64,000 nucleotides of DNA from Xylaria sp. FL1777 (Eukaryota; Ascomycota; Sordariomycetes; Xylariales; Xylariaceae). Numbering within the stretch: the stretch's first letter is position 1; the number at the start of each line of letters is the position of its first letter. The position numbers and the translations under genes are program-made. The DNA is taken from positions 1-64,000 of the forward strand of contig MU400692.1 of the NCBI GenBank assembly GCA_022578965.1, written 5' to 3'. Under the pieces are notes generated by a model. The model ran no database searches. It had not been told where the DNA came from and was given only the letters and a program-made list of their open reading frames with translations. Shown in pieces: positions 36,062-47,023 of this stretch.

Positions 36062-37232
36062 TTAAAGCTCTTCCTTGCCAACGACCTTCTCGACGACCTG
36101 GTCAATGTACTTCTTGAGGATGTTGGACTTGCTCTTCAGCTCGTCCAGCTTGGAGGGAGCTAGACCGCCCTTCTGGATAATGTTGTCTAGACGCGCCGAC
36201 TCCTTGGCCACCCAGCCTTCGTTCTGGGCAAGCCTGTCGAACACCTTGATGTAGTATTCGGCATACTTGTACTCAGCGTCTTTGGTCAGACTCTCAACAA
36301 CCTTCTTGGCCTCAGCTGTCAGCTCGGCCAGCTTCTCAGTGCCGGCTGAGTATTTTAGAGCAATGTGGTTCAGAACATCGATAGTGCCAGCAGTGGCATC
36401 GAGGCCGCCGCCGGGAACGCGGTGGGTGCCAGCCTTCGAGTTGATGAACTCGAGGAGTTCAGCCTCAGTTCGACCGCCGTTATAGTCCTCGGGCTCGGTT
36501 GAGCCTTTGGGGAAGAATTTGATAGTGGGATACGACGTGACTTCGTTCTCCTTTGCAGTGGCCTTGCTGTTGTCTGCTTCGGCGTCGACCTTCGCAATAA
36601 CAACGCTGGGTTCGCTGATGAAGTCTTCGGCGACGGTTTCCCAGATCGGGGCCAAGTTCTTGCAGTCTAGATCTGGATTAGCGAGTACTTCTGACGTAGT
36701 TGCCTGTGACATATGACTTACGCCCACACCACGGTGCTGTGAATGCAACGAGCACGTTCTTGTCACCACCAATAGTCTTCTTGAATGTCGCATCTGTCAA
36801 CATCTCTACCTGACTAGGCAATTGCTGCACCTTCTTGGCCTTTGCACCAGTCTTCTCGGCGATAAACTTGGTCAAGCTCTCCAGATCCCTACCGCCCTTG
36901 TATTCCTCTGGCTTATCGCTCTTGCCGTCGAACCATTTTAATGTCGGGAAGCCCTGAATGCCGAATCGCTTTCCGAGAGCCTTCTCGGCATCGGCATCGA
37001 CCTTGGCGATTTGGACATGATTTGATGTGGCGAAGGCCTGGCCCAATTCTTCGTAGACGGGAGCGAGCTTCTTGCAGTGCCCACACCAGGGGGCAAAGAA
37101 TTCGACGAGCGTAGGCTTGCCGGACTTGAGGACGACCTTGTCAAAGTTATCGGGGATCAGGTCGAGAACAGCCGACTTGGCTGCGACCACGGCGGTCAGA
37201 CCGGCGAGCACGAAGCTCTTGAGCAAAACCAT
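36062..37232 (-). CDS. erp38: Protein disulfide isomerase Erp38/TigA type
   Basis: ER-lumen oxidoreductase that forms and rearranges disulfides in secretory proteins. Two exons, 37232-36722 and 36666-36062 (55-bp intron), 371 residues. Signal peptide at residues 1-18 (MVLLKSFVLAGLTAVVAA). Two thioredoxin domains carry CGHC at residues 50-53 and 169-172; the intron falls inside the second CGHC, splitting its His codon. The C-terminal 110 residues form the helical ERp29c domain. The last four residues, KEEL, fit an ER-retention signal. The start is the ATG at 37232; a GTG two codons upstream should not be used. Length and domain order match Neurospora Erp38 and Aspergillus TigA. Confidence 0.95.
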
Positions 37233-38155
37233 GGTCACTTGAGATCACGATGAGAATAATAGATTGTGGTACCAATGGCAAGGGTAGAAGCTAGTACGAC
37301 GATGGAAACCACTCTTGAATTGAGTAGAAAGTCAGTTCTTCTTATGTAGTTAAGCTGTTAATAATTGGTAAGAGGGGCTTTGAAATCAACTAAAGATGCC
37401 ACATTTGCCATTGTGCGTCACAGCACAAAGCAGCTTTAACCTTTTTAACTCTGACTGGCAGGGATCTGCTTTACACTACACTGAGGCTATTTACCTAATT
37501 AGGTATTGTAGCATAGGCACTGGGCGGCTTAGCCTCTTATCGATAGTAATGACATACGATGTACTAGATAAGCAACTTATCAAACTCCTTCAGCGTATTT
37601 CCGGTAGTCAAGCGCAATAAAGCATGCCGGTTATTTGCCCAGGACGGCATCAGGAATCAGATAGAGAGAAGCAGCGGGTAAAAACAAAACACCCGGGTCT
37701 TGGGAGCCTCTGACAATGTGCATAAACCCCAAGGCATTCAATTGGAGAGCTTTGACCTAAGCTAGGTACAACATTATCAGATCGGTTCCCAAGGTAGCGA
37801 GTAGCATGAAAGAGGGAAAGGAAATCCCACGTCGAACTTTATAGATTTTAGAATTTTCTTCATTTGATTCTATTCATTCATGCTGTAAACTACAGTGTTC
37901 ATAACGACGAACGTCGAGATTAGAGGGGAGATGGAACGAGCCTTGGTGGATATATACAGTGTACATGGCCCAGCAGGAATCCCATTTTGTTGTTGTACAG
38001 TTTACGTATAGCTTCCCCATCCCATATACACTAATCTGGCGTAAACTCCGTGTTTCCCCTGCGCCCCAATGGAGAACAAAAGCAGAAGTAAACCGCCGGC
38101 TCGTTCGGACCCCTCATACAATGTAATAATTCATTCATAGCATTCATCGAAGTTC
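37233..38155. other. Intergenic between disulfide isomerase and EF-Tu
   Basis: The left part is the promoter of the minus-strand disulfide isomerase gene; the right part is the 3' region of EF-Tu. A TACCTAATTAGGTA palindrome lies at about 37492-37505. No gene recognised. Confidence 0.5.
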
Positions 38156-39549
38156 TCATTCCACAATGCGAGTAATGATACCAGTGGCCACGGTCCGGCC
38201 ACCTTCACGGACGTTGACACGCTGACCAGCCTCAATGGCAATAGGTGAGTGCAGATGAGCAACCATTTCGACGTTGTCACCAGGCATAACCATGCGCGAC
38301 TTGTCCTCGACGTCGTCGGGGAAGAAGAGGGAACAAGCTTCGTCGGCAGTACGCAGGAACATTTGAGGTCTGTAGTTCTCGGTGAATCCGGTGTGACGAC
38401 CGCCTTCCTCCTTACTCAAGACGTACATGGAGAGCATGAACTTTGTGTGAGCTTTAACGGTGCCGGGTTTGACGATGACCATACCACGCTTGACATCCTC
38501 ACGGCGGATACCACGCAGGAGAAGACCCGAGTTGTCACCAGCACGAGACTCGTCGCAGGACTTCTTGAAGGTCTCGATATCTGTAACCTTAGTCTTAATC
38601 ACATCACCACCTTTACCAATCAACTCGACTTCGGAGTCTCTCTTCAATGTGCCACGCTCGACACGGCCAGAGGCAACGGTTCCACGCCCAGCAATGGAGA
38701 AGACATCCTCGACGGACATCAAGAAAGGCTTGTCGAGGTCACGCTCGGGGGTTGGGATCCATGTGTCAACAGCGTCGAGCAACTCATCGATTTTCTGTGT
38801 ACCGATATCTTCACGCTTGTTCTCCAGTGCCATAAGAGCAGAACCCATAATGACGGGAGTTTCTTCGCCCTCAAAACCGTAGTGAGTGAGAAGCTCACGC
38901 ATCTCCATCTCGACGAGCTCCAACATTTCAGGGTCATCAATGGCGTCAACTTTGTTGACGAAGACGACAATCTTCTGGACACCGACCTGGCGGGCCAGCA
39001 GCAAATGTTCTCGGGTCTGGGGCATCTGTCCATCGGAGGCGGCGACGACAATGATAGCGCCGTCCATGTTGGCGGCACCCGTAATCATGTTCTTGATGTA
39101 ATCGGCGTGACCAGGGCAGTCGACGTGGGAGTAATGGCGCGCTTCGGTTGCGTATTCGATATGCGCTGTCGAGATTGTGATACCACGCTTTCGCTCTTCA
39201 GGGGCCTTGTCAATTGAGCCATATTCTAGGAAGTTGGCCAGTCCCTTCTCGGACTGTCTCTTGGTGATGGCGGCAGATAGAGTGGTCTACCGTCCCCCGG
39301 GTTAGCTGCACAATGCCTAGTAGAAAGTCCGGAGTCGGACGCTGGGTTCTTGCGCATTCGTACCTTGCCGTGATCGACGTGACCAATGGTACCAATGTTA
39401 ACGTGCGGCTTCGATCTCTCGAAAACGGCATATGATCGCGCTAGGTTAAGTCGGCCAGCAAAGTCTAACGGGTTGGCAGCGCTGCCGGGCCTGAGGCAGT
39501 GGCGCGACGCGCGTAGGAAAGGCGCAACTGTCCTGAGAGCAACAGGCAT
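38156..39549 (-). CDS. tuf1: Mitochondrial elongation factor Tu
   Basis: GTPase that brings aminoacyl-tRNA to mitochondrial ribosomes. Two exons, 39549-39364 and 39286-38156, 438 residues. The first about 40 residues are Arg/Ala/Leu-rich without acidic clusters, as expected for a mitochondrial presequence. G motifs are all present: GHVDHGKT (56-63), [12 protein letters not shown], and the switch region. Domains 2 and 3 are complete to [11 protein letters not shown]. The 77-bp intron separates Lys and Thr of the P-loop exactly between codons. A 322-codon open frame on the opposite strand is a shadow of this codon-biased gene. Single-copy housekeeping gene; no oddities otherwise. Confidence 0.96.
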
Positions 39550-40032
39550 CTTGATTAGAGGCCGTCAAGGCTGAATGAATAACAACAAAACCAGAACAAA
39601 CGAGGAAATATAAGGGGGGGTCAGATGGAGGGAGTCGGATAGAGGTTGAGGAAGATGGAGATTGATAAATTATCGCCAGTATCTTGCCGGTTCGTCAAAA
39701 GCTCCAGACAGCTGCGACCAGAAAAATTTCGTGCTAGATGCTAACTAGCGCTAGGTGGGTCTAACGTACGATAACAGCTCCCTATCATACTGTACAGTAG
39801 CTGCCCTAAACACTAAATATGTATGACGTAGGTAGGTACCCATTGAGCTCATGGTGATGATATATCGGATCTTCAATTACGACTCTATCTAGTATCTACT
39901 CTTCAAGTGCATTCTTAAGAGAGACGACGGAGACAATATTTCCATTGTAGGAAAAACAAAAAAGGCCCTTCAGTTTGGGGTGCGTGCGCTAAACGCTAAA
40001 CGCCAACCGCGTGCGGAACGGTACATTTTGGT
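39550..40032. other. Intergenic, EF-Tu promoter side
   Basis: Holds the promoter and leader of EF-Tu and the 3' end of the peptidase gene. A TAGGTAGGTA motif lies at 39829-39838. Nothing else seen. Confidence 0.5.
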
Positions 40033-42418
40033 TCACGGATAGCTAGCAGCCCGGCCGCTTCGTTCGACAAGATATGCCTTCAACGGATTGCTGTGGTCAA
40101 GCTGCTGAGATAAGGTGAATGCGGAAAAATGAGCTCGTAGTTCTTCATAAGCTTGCTTGTGGATTCCATTGACCTGGAGCCGAGAGAGAGCCTCGTCTGC
40201 TTCATAGCCTAACGATGTCCAGGGTCTGTCGAAGCATTTACACGTGGGCCATTCACCCTCGTTGCCCGAGTCGGATTTGAATTTTGGCGGTGGTGGGAGA
40301 ATGCCCTCGTTGAGATATGCCCGGACGTGTTCTACTGTGCAGCCCGAAATACAAGACAGGGAGCAGTGGCCAATTCCATCTTGCTCAACGATGCTTGCAT
40401 TGGCGAATTTTCGCGTCATCTCAAGTGCATGGCCAAGTGGTGTCACTGGGTCGAGAGTGTTGGAGATGAAAAGAATAGGGAAGTTCGTCTCGATGAGCGC
40501 CGGCTTATGGGCAGGGTGATCGTCCCAGCGCATTGGGGGTTCTTTACTTTTGATCTCCCATCCATTACAACCAAGATTCGGTTCCGTACCGAACCACTGC
40601 AAGTAAGGATTAGCTTATGGAATACCCACAACAGTTTGGCTGTGGCGGAACCTACGACATCCGCAAACCACGAATAAGATGCTGCCTTTTCAAATCGATC
40701 CTGGAGCCCGGTTACGTTCTCGTTCAGCTTGTATCGCTTATCACTACAGGCTATTCCCCTCATAGCATCATCTGGCCAGAGAGGAAGTGTGATGTTGCTG
40801 CAAAGTGTCACCATACCCGCACCCTGCGCTATGTCCCCCAGTCTACCATTGAAGGCATGGTCTAGCAGTTCAGCGATCAGAGGGAAGCCAACAATGGGTG
40901 CATACAAGCCGGCGAAGAATATCGACTTCTTCATGTCGCTCGCCGTAACCAAAGCAGGAAGGTTTATATCAGGAAGAATTACGGTGGCAGGCTGTTTTTC
41001 GAGCAACGACAACGTCTCACTAAAGCGATTCCTGATGTCCTCTGGGCGATCTCCGGTACGGTAAAAGTTGCACAGAGCCCCTGCTTCAGCACAGTAGACA
41101 AAGAACCTATCCCAGATAGCGTCGGCATCAGCAGTACTTCCCTCCCAAGTTGGATTAACGTAACGGTCAGCGTGGACGACACCATCCAAGACGAGTCTCC
41201 CGACTTTATCAGGAAACATAGAAGCAAAGGTAGCGCCGAGAAATGTGCCATAGGAAAACCCCCAATATACGAGTTTCCCCTGTAGACTAGCTTGGCTCTT
41301 TTTATGATCATTCGAGTTTTGGTGTTCCCTAAGCGGATGAATGGCTTCCGATTGCACAGGTTGGATTATTCGACTACTCGATCTCCATTCGTCCCAGGCA
41401 TGGATGATTGAGAGCATGTCTCGTGCGCTGTTTGGAGTACTCATGTGACGAAAGATGCTACCATCACCTTCCGACTCATCCACTCGCTGACACAATTCAG
41501 CCATTGTTCTTGCCCGAGCGTTTAACATAGTCAAAGCTACATTGCTGGAGTTTGTCAGACCGGCTCCTTGTCCACCAGTGACCCAGGTGAGTCTGTTCAT
41601 ATACGCGACATTACGCCCCGAGACCCCGTTAGGACTGTTTGGTGATGCAAAACAGTCGGCTTTGGGAGTTGAAGCCCCGACTCCACGTGGATCGAAACCA
41701 ATAATGTCGTGCTGATCGCCCACCAAAAGCTGAAGACCGTTGGCCCTCATCTGGGCAAGCACAACTCCGCTGCCTCCTGGGCCACCTGGGTTGATGAGGA
41801 GAGGGGCCTCGGCATACGTCGACGGATCTTGTGTGCGACCGGCCCCAGCCGCCATTATCAAGGCGAGATGGACTTTGGGGTGGTTAGCAGACTCATTCAA
41901 CGGACGACTGTAATCCATTGGCACTGTGAGCCTCGCGCAGTGGAAGTTGGGACCGTAGATTCCAAAGCATGGCTGCCACTTGAGCTTCTCACTCGGTGTG
42001 ATCTATCCACCCGCCTTAGTCAGTTCATACAGTATGACAAGCTCCGGTACTACCAGGTGCTACACACATCGAGCCATTCGGTCCATAGTTCAGCGCTCTC
42101 TGGATTGGGTCCCTCGTTCAGGGCATGATCATGAGAATGCCCTTGAAATAGCGCTCGAGCATTGAGACTACAAACAAGAGCAAACAGAAACAGGATGCGT
42201 ATATATTTCCAATTCCTGAGGTGTTCTCTTATCCCAGACCATCGTGGTCGTGCATTCGAAGGTTCCAAGGGCGGCCTAATAAGGGAGCCTTCCTCTCCTT
42301 TAAACCGAGAGACTGGACCTGGTCCAATCTGGTCCATTTCTTGTTGAATGGTGTCACGACGAGGCGAAACTGTCAAGATTCGGTTGTGATAAATTGTTGG
42401 AGTTAGGAGCGGGGACAT
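40033..42418 (-). CDS. S33-family alpha/beta hydrolase, TAP-like peptidase
   Basis: Alpha/beta hydrolase of the tripeptidyl-aminopeptidase-like group (abhydrolase_1 plus TAP C-terminal domain). Three exons: 42418-42068, 42002-40656, 40596-40033; introns of 65 and 59 bp; 753 residues. Oxyanion region INPGGPGGSG, then GFDPRGVG, the nucleophile elbow GFSYG (Ser367), Asp615 in SNTLDPVTP and His643 in GIGHCSLS complete the triad. Residues 71-90 form one hydrophobic segment (YIRILFLFALVCSL) after a 70-residue polar N-terminus, so it is probably a type II membrane or signal-anchored protein facing the secretory lumen or outside. A start at an internal Met (residue 28) is also possible. A Cys pair in the C-terminal domain fits a secreted fold. 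The substrate is not known; relatives remove N-terminal peptides. Confidence 0.9.
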
Positions 42419-44170
42419 CTACATAACAGCCGAGTCGTGAGATGTGGTTGTACCGCGTAATGATCCTACAGCCTATCAGTAACGATATCTACGTAGGCGA
42501 GGTTATTCCATATGCGGTTTAGGTAGGGGCGCGTCTTCCATGGCCGACTTTGACTTTGGGCCAGTCTATTCATAAATCTAGAATGACAGCGTCCTAGATT
42601 TCAAGCCCATATCAATTCTCAGGAAGTTGATGCCCGTGTATTGATGTATTTTACTGAATTTCCCTTACCTAGGTACCTTGTTATGTAAGCCCGTCTGTCT
42701 AGCCCGAAGTGGCTTTCAGCGAAATGTGGCTCAGCATGTTGCTCACCTATACATTTGGTCACTGCGTCTCGCTCGCATTAGTGCTGGCGACCCATCACGA
42801 TCTCAATATCACGTTTCAATTTTTCGGCATCTATCACCCAAAACTATCATCTACTACTACTCCTAACTTCCTATCAATGTAAACTGCCTGGTTTGTCTTC
42901 TGTGTTGGCTTTGGCGTTAATGCTTAATGCGGAATCGATGGTTTTGCATTCAAGAGTGCTGATCGGCTCCATGCTTTTCATCTCACGTGTTGAGTATCGT
43001 CTAAGCCTCTCGTCTGAGTTATGTAAATGAGCCATTACCATGGTAGGAAGAACATTCTATACATTCAAAGTTACTTGGGTAGTCTACCGAAGCGTCCGAA
43101 CAGTTACTACCTACCCCAAATCCATCCAACCTTGACTGTCCAACCCGTGAAGACGGTCGTAGGATCTACGTGTATCAATCACCTAACAATCAACTAAGAT
43201 GAGTTTCTTCCTGGCCAAAACGACCCAGCTACAGTCTTATCGCCGCAGCACCTATATTAGATGAACAGCGACAACTATTTATGAAATATACAACCTTTCG
43301 AAGCCTTGGATGAGTATTTCCAGTCCGTCAGCGCCAAGCTTCATCTTAAGTAGTGTTATATTGATGTACCAAGAATGTTCTACGCCTGATACCAGAGGCT
43401 CAAACAATAACAATGGCCCTGCCAAACACGCTCGACCTTGGCTGAGCAAAGATTCAGAGGCGCGATAGATGCCGAATATGCTCTTGGCCGGTCGTCAAGA
43501 AGAACTTGGCGGTATCTTGGCGGGTCTCAAGACAGACTGACCCACTCCAAAGTGTGATACATGCGTCTCACACGTTCTTCGCAGTAGATACCTCATCACA
43601 TCTTTTACTGATTGCCTCACCGCATTGACGGATTTGCAGTACTTGGCATCCTCAGCCAAGGGTTCGTGACCGCGCAGTTGCTCCGACGATAGTCTACAAG
43701 AGTATGTTTCCTACGGACGGAGCCAATCACCATGTAGCAAAACTATCCGATCTATGTAGTCGAGAGGCAATGCATGGCGATCTCTTCTCTTCCACGCCTT
43801 GTCAAGGATATTTTTGGACAGTAGATGGGACACCTTGGCAGCTCCCCAACGTTGTTTCTGTGCTGTCATGGGAGATGAAGTCCCGGCTTGGCATATCTCT
43901 CTTTCTGGGGAGTTGACTAAACCTTCAACATATATGAAGACAAGCGTTGGTCTACAACATCGGTTTCTTCTCTTCAGCTGTGCTCAAGTCTTCGATCCAA
44001 TTATTTCACTTTCGGTCTCTTCTTTGCTTCTGTTGTACAGATTAATCTTCCTTTCTTTCTTCCGCTGGTCGTCGCTGGTCGTTATCTTGATACTATACTC
44101 TCTTTGATATCCTTCCCTGTAATATAAAACGACCTGGTACCATAATCGGAATCATCAAAAAGCATCCAAT
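42419..44170. other. Intergenic, no gene recognised
   Basis: 1.75 kb with short frames only. A TATAAA box lies at 44123-44128, 43 bp before the start of the next plus-strand gene, preceded by a pyrimidine-rich stretch (43970-44100) typical of fungal core promoters. The rest is unexplained. Confidence 0.5.
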
Positions 44171-45217
44171 ATGGTTAACTACCGCCTCATTGCCATTGCC
44201 AGCTTTTTGGCGAGTGTCAATGGACTTCCCTTGAACATTAATCTGGGCGCCTACTCACCAGCTTTGTAAGTCGACGAACAGGGACACAGGATCTGACATT
44301 GGCATCAGTGGCTAATTTATCTACAGGGTGGTCGGTGATGGTGAAATCTCATTTGGAGGAAACCAAGATGTAACAAGTCTACTGAACGCATTGGAGGGAG
44401 CTGCTGTTTCTAGTGCGGCGGCCAGCAATGGCGCTACCAACGGTGCTGCCCAAGATATCCAAGCTCTAGCGGCTCCCTCCGACTCGACTCCCGCACAGGA
44501 TACTGTAGCTGGGCAAGGAGGTGCGACGGCGGTTGCCACCCCAGTTGCAACCCCGGAGGCGACACCAGCAGCGGTGGACCCCAACCTACAAGAGCAAGGT
44601 AGCTCGGAACTCTTTCCCGTACGGCATGGAACGAAGCTAATTCATATAATAGCCGAACAAACTGCGGGCCTCCAAGGCATGGGCAAGGAGATCGCCCCTC
44701 GCGAAGGATCAGAGCAACCAAAGGCCAAACGAGATCTCCAAGGCTTCGATAGGGCTCTCACTTTTGCTGAAGCTGCTCTGACTAAGGGACCTATTATTCA
44801 GCTCGGCACTGGCGAAGGTGGTGCTGGTGTTGGTATCATTGTCGACAACCGCCCTGGCGCTGCTGCCCCTGCGGGTGAGAACGCAGCCAAGCGCGATGAG
44901 ACATCTCAACCCCGTCAACGAACCAAGGTGACTCGCATGTATATAAAGCGCGGCATCCCCGCTGGTGAGTCGCAAGAAAACCACAGCATATTGCATCGAG
45001 GCGGTACGCTAATAAGGTCTTGAAAGCCATACAGAGTTCACCTGACTTTGAAACCCGTGCCGTTGAGCCTCTTCCCGTCTCGAATGTCCCGGCCCTCTCT
45101 AAGCGAGACAGCGCCGACGCCATCGACGCCATTAACCTCAACATTCCAGGCGATGAAGGAGTCACGATGACATTTGTCGAGACGACTGACGGTGATGACG
45201 ACGATGATTCGGAGTGA
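44171..45217 (+). CDS. Secreted protein with repeated Kex2-type KR sites
   Basis: Exons 44171-44265, 44327-44964 and 45027-45217 give 307 residues. A further in-frame intron of 54 bp (44599-44652: GTAGCT donor, GCTAAT branch, AATAG acceptor) is probable and would give 289. Signal peptide at residues 1-18 (MVNYRLIAIASFLASVNG). The mature part is rich in Ala, Gly and Thr, with a TPVATPEATP linker and an Asp/Glu tail. Four Lys-Arg pairs (166, 220, 239, 270 in the 307-residue form) look like Kex2 cleavage sites, three followed by Asp. No cysteine is present and no enzyme motif is seen. I cannot name the family; an N-terminal LPLNINLGAYSP start recalls unnamed sordariomycete secreted proteins. Possible roles are a processed peptide precursor or cell-wall protein; neither is shown. 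Confidence 0.8.
44599..44652 (+). other. Probable stop-free 54-bp intron in secreted protein gene
   Basis: Begins GTAGCT and ends ATAG, with GCTAATTC 15-20 bases before the end. Its length is a multiple of three and it has no stop codon in frame, so both retained and spliced forms encode protein, differing by 18 residues. The encoded stretch differs in composition from the Ala/Thr-rich surroundings, which favours an intron. Confidence 0.6.
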
Positions 45218-47023
45218 AGGATATAATACATAATAATTGACCCCATCGCTATATCCTCCGATATTGTTCACTTTGGCATGCTCTCGACTAGACCACTTAC
45301 GAAAGCCGAATATTTCGCACAACGTCAGCCTTATAATCGTCATCATCACTTATACGAAAACGAGGCCTGCTAATGATTTCTAACGGGGCACAATTCGGTA
45401 TTCAAGTAAACTCAGGTTCCGGCGTTCGGTAGCAAAGGCGAAAATAAGATTTCTCGGATATCATATGCATCTCTCTCGAATTGATCACTTCTGTTGCTAA
45501 AGAGGGAGAGACTGGAAGGATAGGTTACACCTTTAGATAGTCTGTATGTAGTACAGTATAAACAACCAACGACGACCCATGACGTTAGTTCAAGGTCGAG
45601 ACCGAAACCAAATTCCCAAAATTCGTTGTGCTTGTTGTCCATCTACCTAGTGACTAGGACCACATACCGCAACCATGCAAGGACTAGAGGTTTTGGATTT
45701 TCGTTTAGAGCTGAGTACTCGGTAACCCCGGGTTCTATACCTAAGGTACTGCTTAAGGGAAGTATCTAGATGATAGGTAGCGGACTCGGTATGCCCAGTG
45801 CTGCTGGATTGATCAACACCGCCAAGTCGAACAGCGAATGTACCTACACTACCGACCCAAGAGATGAAACCGAATCGGAAAAAATTGGCCGCCCACTTCT
45901 CCATCATGCCGCGGTTCGGGGAAGCTTGGGTGACATGCATGATTTACAGAAACAGTTGGCATATCAGATCACATCATGGCACTCACCCTGGTATCCATGG
46001 GGATCTGCGTGCGTACGCGTACAGGATGTAGGTAGGTAGGGACCAGGTTACATCGGTACTCGTTGACTAGTGTAATAGTATACAGAGCCTCTTCCCACAC
46101 TGCTTCCATGTACGTAGCATCTAGGTATCTATGCATGAACTGTCAACGTGTGCTAACCTAGAAGATCGGCGAGGTAGCCGCAAGTACCTACACTTCTAAA
46201 ACGTAACCAGCTTCTTAACCAAGCAATCTAATAAGGAAAAGTCCTCGCCATCACTTAAAAAAATGAAAGGGGAAAAAAGCCTCTAGATGAAGTCAATTAT
46301 GAGGTCGTATCTACAGGAAGATAGACTAGGTAAGGTAGGTAGGTGAGCGAACCAAGTACCGAAGGTTTCCACTCTCGAGAAACGGGTCGGAGCCCCCTGC
46401 CAAGCTCCAAGCTCCGGGTCCAAGACTTATATCGGAGATTTTATAATACCTATCCGTGCGTGCGTGACACGGCCAAGACAAAGCCCAGTGAAGTACGTAG
46501 TAGTAGGTGATACACGTCTAAATGCGAAGCGGGCAGGCTGAGTTCGGACATATTTGAAGGTTTTTGCACGGCTCAAACAACACCATCTATTGACGATGCT
46601 CTTGGCGGATTGAGTAGCGAATTCGGAGATTCTAGGTTGTATTGCTTATTACCTCCTCTAGCTTATGCTGTCAATCCGAACAATATAGGTGTGTCTCATC
46701 CATATTACAGAATGGAGGTGGCGATTCTGGGCTTTACAGCTGGGAATTGCTGTTTCGAGGTACACTGTTAGTTCCCTTATAGGTGTGGTTAGAAAGACAG
46801 CAGGCTATGTGCACGGTTAGTCTGTATAGCCTTGGATACCAAAGTATCCAGTAGGCTTAGAGTGCTATGTCCCCGAGTCCTTGCGTTTCTGAGCTTGCTT
46901 CAAAGGCGACACCTAACCGCACTTACACTACGATTCATATCACGTGAGATCGTGTTCAGGAGCACATAATAAGTCTGTGCCCGAAGTGACTGAAATCGAG
47001 TTTCATGTTTTCCAAGTAGCCAA
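45218..47023. other. Intergenic, no gene recognised
   Basis: 1.8 kb between convergent genes. TAGGTAGGTAGG motifs lie at 46029-46040 and about 46334-46345. A 97-codon minus-strand frame at 45647-45940 has no family resemblance. Nothing else is supported. Confidence 0.5.

Noticed and set aside
38249..39217. 322-codon open frame on the plus strand opposite EF-Tu
   Set aside because: It is the mirror of a highly codon-biased gene; the sense strand encodes an intact EF-Tu. Its translation matches no family I know.
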